Below, one piece after another: positions 28,731-36,845 of a stretch of DNA of 64,000 nucleotides. Source of the stretch: CBDCGS01 sp965216915 (GTDB lineage Bacteria; Pseudomonadota; Alphaproteobacteria; UBA828); NCBI GenBank assembly GCA_965216915.1, contig CBDCGS010000001.1, positions 171,567 to 235,566 on the forward strand, read 5' to 3'. The position numbers and the translations under genes were made by a program. The notes below the pieces were generated by a model. The model was given only the letters and a program-made list of their open reading frames with translations. It had not been told where the DNA came from and did no database searches. Position 1 is the first letter of the stretch. The number at the start of each line of letters is the position of its first letter.

Positions 28731-29816
28731 ATGGGCGCACGCACCGACCTCGCCGGCAACACCTTCGTATTTTTCGGCCGCCTTGCGATGGTGCCGCGGC
28801 GCGAACTGGTCGCGCGCATCGAGGCGTGCGGCGGCACCGTGCGCCGCGGCCTGACGCGCCGCACTCACTGCCTCGTGATCGGCCATGGCGCGGCCCAGCG
28901 GCTCGCCGACGGCGGCCTCGACCGCGCCTTGGAGAAAGCCGCGCGCTTCGGCGTCGAGACCATGAGCGAGCGCGCGCTCTTGCGCCGGATCGGCCTGGAA
29001 AAACCCGCCAAGAGCGAGCGCCCCTTCTCACTCGACGAGATCGCCGCACGCGCCGCGCTCGACCTCGAGGTGGTGCGCCTCTTCGCGCTGCTCGACGTCA
29101 TCGTGCCGCTCGACGGCGCCTGCGGCTTCCAAGACCTGGTCACGGCGCGCAACGCCGCGCGGCTGCTCGGCGACGGCGCCGCGCCGGATGCCGTGATCAC
29201 CGGTATTCTCGCGGCGCGTGCGCGGGCGGGCGATGCCAGCCCACGCTTCACCCGCGCGGCCGACGGCAGCGTGAAGCTTCAAGTCGGCGAGGCGGTCGCC
29301 GATCTCGACGGTCAGCTCCGCTTGCCCTTCGCTGAAACCCCGGGGCCGAGCGCCGACGACCTGTTCGACGCCGCCGAGGAGGCGGAGGAGGCCGGCGACC
29401 TTGGCACCGCGGCGACGCTCTACGGGCGCTGCATGGATCGCGACCCGGACGATCCGAGCGCGCCGTTCAACCTCGCCAACGTGCTGCGCGAGCAAGGCAA
29501 GCCGGGCCCGGCACGGCTCCACCTCAACATCGCCCTCGCGCGCGATCCAGGTTTCGCGGAGGCCTGGTACAACCTCGCGGATCTCGCCGAGGAGGCCGAC
29601 GACGCGGCGATGGCGCGCGACTGCCTGCTCCGCGCCGTCAAGATCGACGAAGGCTATGCCGACGCGCTCTACAACCTCGCGAGCCTCGAGTTCCGCAACG
29701 GCGCCTTTCGCGAGGCGCTGGACCACTGGGAGCGCTATCTCGCCTTCGACCGCGACAGCGAATGGGGCAAGAAAGCGCGCGAGGGCATCCTGCTCTGCCG
29801 CCACCATCTCGGGTGA
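28731..29816 (+). CDS. BRCT-like / MerR-like HTH / TPR protein next to Ku
   Basis: A 361-residue protein with three apparent parts. Residues 5-88 read like a BRCT domain (FVFFGRLAMVPRRELVARIE, ACGGTVRRGLTRRTHCLVIG, and a terminal ALLRRI helix). Residues about 97-165 resemble a MerR-type DNA-binding fold (FSLDEIAARAALDLEVVRLF then CGFQDLVTARNAARLL). Residues about 205-350 contain at least three TPR units (PFNLANVLREQGKPGPARLH, WYNLADLAEEADDAAMARDC, ALYNLASLEFRNGAFREALD). It lies 27 bases after ku and is probably co-transcribed with ligD-ku. A role as an end-joining adaptor is inference; no catalytic motif is seen. Confidence 0.75.
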   Translation: MGARTDLAGNTFVFFGRLAMVPRRELVARIEACGGTVRRGLTRRTHCLVIGHGAAQRLADGGLDRALEKAARFGVETMSERALLRRIGLEKPAKSERPFSLDEIAARAALDLEVVRLFALLDVIVPLDGACGFQDLVTARNAARLLGDGAAPDAVITGILAARARAGDASPRFTRAADGSVKLQVGEAVADLDGQLRLPFAETPGPSADDLFDAAEEAEEAGDLGTAATLYGRCMDRDPDDPSAPFNLANVLREQGKPGPARLHLNIALARDPGFAEAWYNLADLAEEADDAAMARDCLLRAVKIDEGYADALYNLASLEFRNGAFREALDHWERYLAFDRDSEWGKKAREGILLCRHHLG

Positions 29817-30097
29817 TCGCGCGCTGGACGGGTGCGGCCGCGCTCCTGGTCGCGCTCACGCTGCCGCAGGCCGCCGCCCCCTCTGATCATCTGACGAGCC
29901 TGCTCATCCGCGGTGACCGCTTCGTCGCCGCGTACGAGCGGTACCGGCTCTGCGTGATGGCCGGCGGCACCACCGCCTGCGGCCGCGACCAGCGCACGAT
30001 GGAGCGCATCCTGATCGCCGGCGGCATCGCGCCGGAGACGGCGCAACGCTTCCTCGCCTCGCTCCTAGGCCACCTCGACGTGCTCGCACCGCAATAG
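29813..30097 (+). CDS. Small exported protein of unknown function
   Basis: A 94-residue protein that begins with GTG overlapping the previous stop (GTGA). The N-terminus is a signal peptide or membrane anchor (WTGAAALLVALTLPQAAAP), so the mature part of about 70 residues should lie outside the cytoplasm. It contains two cysteines (YRLCVMAGG and TACGRDQ), possibly a disulfide. I do not recognise the family. Tight coupling to a BRCT/TPR gene is odd for an exported product. Confidence 0.6.
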   Translation: MIARWTGAAALLVALTLPQAAAPSDHLTSLLIRGDRFVAAYERYRLCVMAGGTTACGRDQRTMERILIAGGIAPETAQRFLASLLGHLDVLAPQ

Positions 30098-30164
30098 CCC
30101 GCGCGCATCCCCGGGCTCCCGGCTCAGGTGCCGGTCGCCCGCGGAAAGGAAGACGCGTTCGCGC

Positions 30165-30953
30165 CTACCGTGCCGTGGTTCCGCCGTCGACGGAGAGAAC
30201 GGCGCCGGTGACGAAACGCGCCGCCTCCGAGGCGAGGTACATGACCGCGTGGCCAATGTCCTCAGGCGCGCCGACCATGCCGAGCGGGATGTGCTCCTTC
30301 AGCTTCTCGCGCACCTCGGCCGGCGAAAGGCCCATGCCTTGCCAGCCGATGTCGGTCATCGGCGTGTCGATGTCGCCGGGCGCGACCGCGTTCACGCGAA
30401 TATTGTCGGCGGCGTGGTCGATCGCCATCGTCTTGGTCAGCATCACGATCGCGCCCTTGGTCGCGCTGTATGCGGCGAGCCCCTCATAGGCGATGAGCGC
30501 GCACTCGGACGCCATGTTGATGATCGCCCCGCCCGCGCCTTGCGCCTTCATCTGACGCACCGCGGCGCGCGCCATGTAGAAGCTGCCCGAGATGTTGGTC
30601 TCGATGAGCGCGCGCCAGTCGGCATCGCCCATGTCGTCGATCGCCGCGTTGACCGCGATGCCGGCATTGTTGAAGAGCACGTCGAGGCGCCCGAAGCGCT
30701 CGACGGCCTCGGCGACGAGGCCATCGCAATAAGCCGCATCCGCGACGTCGCCGAGCGAGAGCTCCGCCTCCCCGCCCGCGCCGGCAATCTCGCCCTGCAC
30801 CGCCTCGCCGCGCGCGCGGTCCCGGCCCGAGAGCATCACCCGCGCGCCATGCCGCGCGAAGAGCCGCGCCGTGCCCGCCCCGATCCCCGACGTCGCCCCG
30901 GTGATCAGCACCACACGCCCGGCGAACGCGTCCGCTGCGAAGAGCTCCGACAT
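30165..30953 (-). CDS. Short-chain dehydrogenase/reductase (SDR)
   Basis: A 262-residue classical SDR. The cofactor loop is ITGATSGIGAGTARLFARHG, the structural NNAG motif is LFNNAGIAV, and the catalytic pair is in YSATKGAIV with the Ser upstream in NMASECALI. The C-terminus ends FVTGAVLSVDGGTTAR, as usual. Arg/His residues after the second strand (SGRDRAR) suggest a preference for NADP(H). The substrate is unknown. It is the third gene of an operon with AHS2 and AHS1, 13 bases downstream. Confidence 0.93.
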   Translation of the reverse strand: MSELFAADAFAGRVVLITGATSGIGAGTARLFARHGARVMLSGRDRARGEAVQGEIAGAGGEAELSLGDVADAAYCDGLVAEAVERFGRLDVLFNNAGIAVNAAIDDMGDADWRALIETNISGSFYMARAAVRQMKAQGAGGAIINMASECALIAYEGLAAYSATKGAIVMLTKTMAIDHAADNIRVNAVAPGDIDTPMTDIGWQGMGLSPAEVREKLKEHIPLGMVGAPEDIGHAVMYLASEAARFVTGAVLSVDGGTTAR

Positions 30954-30966
30954 CGATCTTCCCTCC

Positions 30967-31938
30967 CTATTCGAGCGCGGCCGGTGTGCAGTGTGCGTTG
31001 ATGGCGCGGCGGAGCGCCTGCGCTTCTTCTACCGAGACCCGCTTGAAGCGGTAGATCTGGTGGGGGCGCGATTGGCCGAGCTTCCACCAGGCGCCGGTCG
31101 GCACGGTGTAGGGGTTGATGAAGCCGCCGAGGGTGAGCGTGTCGACCATCAGGATAATCGGCGTCTGGCCGCAGAGATTGATCGCGCCGATCGGGTAGCC
31201 GTGGTCGATCACGTTGGAGGGATCGGAGCCGTTTTCCGGCGCCTTGTTGGTCGCCTTCTCGGTGAAGGTCCATTCCGGCCCGTCGAGGCGGAAGCCGACG
31301 CGGTTCGCTTTGGGCGAGAGCCGCCACTCGCTCGCGAGAAAGCGCGCCTGGCCGGCTGCATCGATCCAATCGTCGTTGGGGCCGGCGCAGACCTCGATCT
31401 CCCATTCCCCGTCGCTGCGGATCGGCGGACGCGCTGGCTCTCTCACCCGGCGGCCCGCCTCTCCCGCTCCATCGCGGAGCGGCACCACCTGGTCGGCCTT
31501 GAGCGCGGCGCCATCGAGCCCGCCGCAGGCGCCGACCACGAAGGTCGCGCGCGAGCCGAGGAATTCCGGCGCGTCGATGCCGCCGGCAAACGCGATGTAG
31601 ACCCGCGCGCCGACCGTCGCGGGGCCGAGCGCGAGCGTCTGGCCCGCAGCGACGGCGATGCTCTCCCAGCGCGGCACGGGGTCGCCGTCGAGCGTCGCGC
31701 CCATGTCGCCGCCGGTCAGCGCGATCACGCGGTCGCTCTCGAAGATGAGCGTCGGGCCGATGAACGCGCATTCGAGCGCTGCGGCGCCGGGCGCGTTGCC
31801 GACCAGCAGGTTGGCGAGGCGGAAGGACCACGCATCGATCGGGCCCGAGGGCGGGAAGCCCATGCCGAAGGCGCCCTTGCGGCCGGGATAGTCCTGCACC
31901 GTGGTTTCGAGACCGGGCTTGACGACGCGCACCGCCAT
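30967..31938 (-). CDS. AHS2 domain protein (5-oxoprolinase PxpC / biotin-dependent carboxyltransferase-like)
   Basis: A 323-residue protein with the AHS2 (allophanate hydrolase subunit 2) fold. It starts with VVKPGLETTVQDYPGRKGAF, continues with GFPPSGPIDAWSFRLAN and has the later YPIGAINLCGQTPIIL. In bacteria the AHS1/AHS2 pair forms PxpBC, which opens 5-oxoproline with PxpA; the same domains occur in urea amidolyase. No pxpA (LamB/YcsF) is adjacent, so the 5-oxoproline role is not certain. It begins three bases after the AHS1 gene ends. Confidence 0.88.
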   Translation of the reverse strand: MAVRVVKPGLETTVQDYPGRKGAFGMGFPPSGPIDAWSFRLANLLVGNAPGAAALECAFIGPTLIFESDRVIALTGGDMGATLDGDPVPRWESIAVAAGQTLALGPATVGARVYIAFAGGIDAPEFLGSRATFVVGACGGLDGAALKADQVVPLRDGAGEAGRRVREPARPPIRSDGEWEIEVCAGPNDDWIDAAGQARFLASEWRLSPKANRVGFRLDGPEWTFTEKATNKAPENGSDPSNVIDHGYPIGAINLCGQTPIILMVDTLTLGGFINPYTVPTGAWWKLGQSRPHQIYRFKRVSVEEAQALRRAINAHCTPAALE

Positions 31939-31941
31939 GGG

Positions 31942-32850
31942 TCAGAACCGCGCGCCGGCGTCGAGCGAGGCCGCCCACGCCTTGTAGTCGCGCACCGAGA
32001 AGCGCTGATACGCGGTGACGTTGAACTCGTAGGAGCCGTCCGCGACTCGGCGCTCGATGTACGCGAACTCCTCCTTGCCAATCGGCACCATCTTCACGCG
32101 GTCGGCGGCGTCGAGCAGCACCACGCGCTCCTTGTAGACCGGGAGCGATTGCGTCGCGTCCCAAAGCGGCACCGGCGTGCGTCCGATCAGATTGTAGCCG
32201 CCGGGACCCGGGGTCGTGTAGACCGAGGTCGAGAGCCCGCCGACGCCGATCGCGCCCAGCGTCGTCCAGGTGCGCGGTGGGTTGTATTTGGGCGAGGTGA
32301 TGGCGCAGCGCGGGTCGAGCGCGCGCATCAGCGGCAGGCCCGGCGTCGAGCACACGGCGACCACCCAATGCTCGGTGCCGGAATGCACGCGGGCGAGCTG
32401 GGCGGCGTCCTCGAGCCCGTTGATGCGCGCGACGAAATCCGGATCGTACTCGCGCGGCTTGATCTTCGCGCTGTAGTCCTCGACGCAGGCCTTGGTCCAG
32501 GGGTCGAGATACATCACCGGCAGATAGGCAAGCCGGCTTTGGAGCTCGAGCGCCTCGATGGAGCCGAGATCGTCGATCATCGCGCGCAGCAGACGCTCGA
32601 GGTCGGCCGCGCCGATCACGTCCGGCTCATACTCGACGACGAGGGAGTTGTAGGAGGGGTTGGTGTCGACGACACCGGGCGGCGCCGCCTCGCGCAGCGC
32701 GGCCGTGAGCCCGAGCGCGAGGAAATTGAGGTCGAGGCTCGCATCATCGCCGAACTGCACGAGGACGAAGGTGTCGCCCCCCGGCAAGATGCGTGGCGTG
32801 TCGTAGATCATGACGGCCGGCCCCGTGATGCGCTGCGCCGGGTGTAGCAT
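31942..32850 (-). CDS. AHS1 domain protein (5-oxoprolinase PxpB-like), long form
   Basis: A 302-residue partner of the downstream AHS2 protein. The AHS1 core is seen in YNSLVVEYEPDV and near the end in GPGGYNLIGRTPVPLW. Ordinary PxpB proteins are about 220-240 residues; this one has an additional middle and C-terminal part (about residues 230-302, DAADRVKMVPIGKEEF onward). This form may act on a substrate other than 5-oxoproline. It heads the AHS1-AHS2-SDR operon, downstream of the groEL terminator. Confidence 0.83.
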   Translation of the reverse strand: MLHPAQRITGPAVMIYDTPRILPGGDTFVLVQFGDDASLDLNFLALGLTAALREAAPPGVVDTNPSYNSLVVEYEPDVIGAADLERLLRAMIDDLGSIEALELQSRLAYLPVMYLDPWTKACVEDYSAKIKPREYDPDFVARINGLEDAAQLARVHSGTEHWVVAVCSTPGLPLMRALDPRCAITSPKYNPPRTWTTLGAIGVGGLSTSVYTTPGPGGYNLIGRTPVPLWDATQSLPVYKERVVLLDAADRVKMVPIGKEEFAYIERRVADGSYEFNVTAYQRFSVRDYKAWAASLDAGARF

Positions 32851-32902
32851 GGCGCGCTAGGCGGGGCGAGCTTGCAGCTCGGCCGGGACGCGGCTCCCAA
32901 CG

Positions 32903-32933
32903 AAAAGGGGACGGGCCTCGGCCCGTCCCCTTT
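32903..32933 (-). terminator. Rho-independent terminator of groESL
   Basis: A 13-base perfect stem (AAAGGGGACGGGC with GCCCGTCCCCTTT) and a four-base loop, followed on the minus strand by TTTT. It begins 25 bases after the groEL stop, the right place to end the groES-groEL transcript. The AHS1 gene further on is thereby insulated. Confidence 0.85.
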
Positions 32934-32957
32934 GTGTGTGCTCGGATGAACGTGGGC

Positions 32958-34697
<1,740 letters not shown>

Positions 34698-34742
34698 TCA
34701 TTTGCGATATAGCTTGGTCGATCGTCGTTTTTGGCCAGACGC

Positions 34743-35063
34743 TTAGGCGGCCTTTTTCGCTCTCTTCTTCTTCTGCTCCTCGATGATGGCCATGATGTCG
34801 CTCTCCTTCATGATGAGGAGCTCGTCGCCATCGATCGTCACCTCGTTGCCCGACCACTTGCCGAACAGCACGCGATCGCCGGCCTTCACGGCCACGGGGT
34901 GAACCTGGCCGTCATCGCCCCGTGTGCCGGGGCCCACCGCGACCACTTCGCCCTCTTGCGGCTTTTCCTGGGCGGTGTCGGGGATGATGATGCCACCCGC
35001 CGTCTTGGCCTCGTCGGTCAAGCGACGCACCACGACCCTGTCATGCAGCGGCCGAAATTTCAT
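34743..35063 (-). CDS. groES: Co-chaperonin GroES
   Basis: A 106-residue lid protein of the GroEL chamber. The N-terminal [15 protein letters not shown], the mobile loop (about residues 16-32, [19 protein letters not shown]) and the C-terminal [14 protein letters not shown] are characteristic. The tail (KKKRAKKAA) is slightly longer and more basic than in most GroES. A GGAGG ribosome site precedes the ATG. It is the first gene of the groESL transcript. Confidence 0.97.
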   Translation of the reverse strand: MKFRPLHDRVVVRRLTDEAKTAGGIIIPDTAQEKPQEGEVVAVGPGTRGDDGQVHPVAVKAGDRVLFGKWSGNEVTIDGDELLIMKESDIMAIIEEQKKKRAKKAA

Positions 35064-35119
35064 GGATACCTCCGATTGCTCGTTTGAGCCCGTTCATTGG
35101 GAAATAGGGCGAGCGCTTG

Positions 35120-35146
35120 CTAGCACTCAGATGGCGCGAGTGCTAA
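35120..35146. promoter_or_regulatory. CIRCE operator (HrcA-binding inverted repeat)
   Basis: Nine-base arms CTAGCACTC and GAGTGCTAA separated by nine bases, matching the CIRCE consensus (TTAGCACTC-N9-GAGTGCTAA) at all but one position. CIRCE is bound by the heat-shock repressor HrcA and controls groESL in many bacteria. It lies 57 bases upstream of the groES start. Confidence 0.95.
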
Positions 35147-35168
35147 CACTTCGGCCGCGTCGAATCAA
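35140..35168 (-). promoter_or_regulatory. Candidate sigma-70-type promoter of groESL
   Basis: On the minus strand TTGATT (35163-35168) and TAGCAC (35140-35145) are 17 bases apart. The -10 element overlaps the CIRCE arm, so HrcA binding would block RNA polymerase. The -10 is a weak match, so this is a candidate only. Confidence 0.45.
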
Positions 35169-35252
35169 CCCTTGAAATCATGGACTTGGCTCCCCCGAGC
35201 CGACCGACCAGACGTACCAGCAATCCCGCGAACCGGCTGCTAACTTATTGTT

Positions 35253-35269
35253 TTGATTTGCTTAATCAA
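35253..35269. promoter_or_regulatory. AT-rich inverted repeat upstream of usg
   Basis: TTGATT and AATCAA are arranged as an inverted repeat with five bases between, in the AT-rich stretch 52-68 bases before the usg start. It could be an operator or part of the usg promoter. Nothing else in the 35169-35320 gap is recognisable. Confidence 0.3.
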
Positions 35270-35320
35270 GAAATGTCAAGCTTGGGGCTGATGTGAACCA
35301 GAGGCGTCGGAGGGCAACCG

Positions 35321-35584
35321 ATGACAGAGCTCGCGCGGCAGATGGCCGGATACCGCCTCACGACGGCGGAAATCCTCTACCACATGCCCGACAGCCAGCA
35401 GCTGCTGCAGACCTATGTGTGGCAGGACTACGACCTGGTGCCGGCGTTCCCGGTGCTCCGCAAGTTCCTCACCTTCTGGCGCACCAATCTCGACGGCCGC
35501 CTGCACTCGGTGCGCGTGGCCCACACGCCGCTCCTGACCACCGGCGCCTACCGCGCCGTCGACGGCGTGTTCCAGCTCCACTAG
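35321..35584 (+). CDS. usg: Usg family protein
   Basis: An 87-residue protein of the Usg family, which is confined mainly to alphaproteobacteria and often found near tryptophan genes; its function is unknown. It matches over its whole length in style: QMAGYRLTTAEILYHMPDS, YVWQDYDLVPAFPVL, and the end GAYRAVDGVFQLH. It is divergent from groESL, and the 257-base gap carries CIRCE and the AT-rich inverted repeat. No trp gene is adjacent here. Confidence 0.88.
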   Translation: MTELARQMAGYRLTTAEILYHMPDSQQLLQTYVWQDYDLVPAFPVLRKFLTFWRTNLDGRLHSVRVAHTPLLTTGAYRAVDGVFQLH

Positions 35585-35604
35585 GGGTGCTGGCGGGGCT
35601 CGCT

Positions 35605-36735
35605 TCAGCGTAAATCGTCGATCACGGCGGCAAGCCCGTCGAGGTTGCTGGCGCCCAGCGCCTGGCACCGCGCCGGCGACCATCCTTCTTTTAGATCAGG
35701 TGCGTTGGCAGCGTCTTTAAAGGGCTGCTCGAGGGTCATCGCGAGGCAGCCGAAGGTTTCCGCAATGTAGTTGGTGCAAATCGCGAGGTTGGCCTTGCCG
35801 GGCGCGGTCACCGGGTACCCGTGCGCGGTTTGGAACTCGGGATTGGCGCGTACCAGCGCTGCCTGATAGCGGCCGAGCAGATCGGTCTGTCGCGCTGTGA
35901 GCGACGGGATGCCGTCCGCCCCCGCGATAAAGGCGTAAGGCAGCCCCTCGTCGCCATGCACGTCGAGGCAGAAATCGACACCCGTCTCAGCCATGCGCCC
36001 GCGCACGAGATGGACCTCCGGCGCCGACTTGGGGTCGGGATCTTGCCAGGCGCGGTTCAGATTGACACCCGCCGCGTTCGCGCGCAGGTGGCCGCGACGG
36101 CTGCCGTCCGGGTTCATGTTCGGCACCACGAAGAAGCGCGCGCGGGCCAGAAGAGACCGCGCGAGCGCATCATGGGGATCGAGCAAGCGCCGGAGAAATC
36201 CCTCCATCCACCATTCGGCCATTGTCTCGCCCGGGTGCTGGCGGCCGATCACCCAGCAGGTGCGCACAGCCTGCGCGCGGCCGATCTCCAAGAGATCGAG
36301 GTCTTGACCATCGACGGTCCGCCCGAGGCGATGCAGCGTAGCCGGCGGCTTGGTCTGCGCCCAGGCGATCAAGTCGGCGTGCCGCTCCATCGAATAGGGC
36401 GCGAAATAGGCGAACCACGCCGCATCGGCTTTGGGCCGGTAGCGGATGGTCAGCACCGTGCCGTCGAAGCTGGTCGGCGCGCGCGTCCAGCGCCGCCGAT
36501 CCTCCGAGACGACCGCGCGATAGCCAGTCCAGCCGCTCGGATAGGAGGCCTTGCCCGCGTTCTCGATGCGCAGCGTGCAGTCGCGCCCGCGCGCGCCCGT
36601 GAGACGAAAATAGAACCACTGGAAGAACGCGGCCTTGGCGTCTGTCGCGATGGTCAGGCCGATATCGTCGGCCCGGTCGGCGCGCTGGCAGACGATGTTC
36701 CCGCCGTCGAATTCGCTCGAGATACTAAGCGTCAT
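35605..36735 (-). CDS. M14-family zinc carboxypeptidase (cytosolic carboxypeptidase-like)
   Basis: A 376-residue protein with an N-terminal beta-sandwich (residues 1-115) and a C-terminal M14 peptidase domain. The zinc ligands are His167 and Glu170 in RQHPGETMAE and the His in LDVHGDEG. The substrate-binding region NPDGSRRGHLRANAAGVNLN and a late Glu in TLEQPFKD are as in the CCP group (M14D). Bacterial members remove C-terminal residues from peptides; physiological targets are mostly unknown. No signal peptide is seen, so it is cytoplasmic. It is convergent with usg and divergent from the TPR-methyltransferase. Confidence 0.9.
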   Translation of the reverse strand: MTLSISSEFDGGNIVCQRADRADDIGLTIATDAKAAFFQWFYFRLTGARGRDCTLRIENAGKASYPSGWTGYRAVVSEDRRRWTRAPTSFDGTVLTIRYRPKADAAWFAYFAPYSMERHADLIAWAQTKPPATLHRLGRTVDGQDLDLLEIGRAQAVRTCWVIGRQHPGETMAEWWMEGFLRRLLDPHDALARSLLARARFFVVPNMNPDGSRRGHLRANAAGVNLNRAWQDPDPKSAPEVHLVRGRMAETGVDFCLDVHGDEGLPYAFIAGADGIPSLTARQTDLLGRYQAALVRANPEFQTAHGYPVTAPGKANLAICTNYIAETFGCLAMTLEQPFKDAANAPDLKEGWSPARCQALGASNLDGLAAVIDDLR

Positions 36736-36845
36736 GCGCGTGCACCGCCGTCATCCGGGCCGCGGGTCGGGGATCTCTTTTCATGGTGCCCATGTCTCAT
36801 TACAGTCGGCGCGCGAATCTACACGCGAACCGGCCGCGAAGGCCA

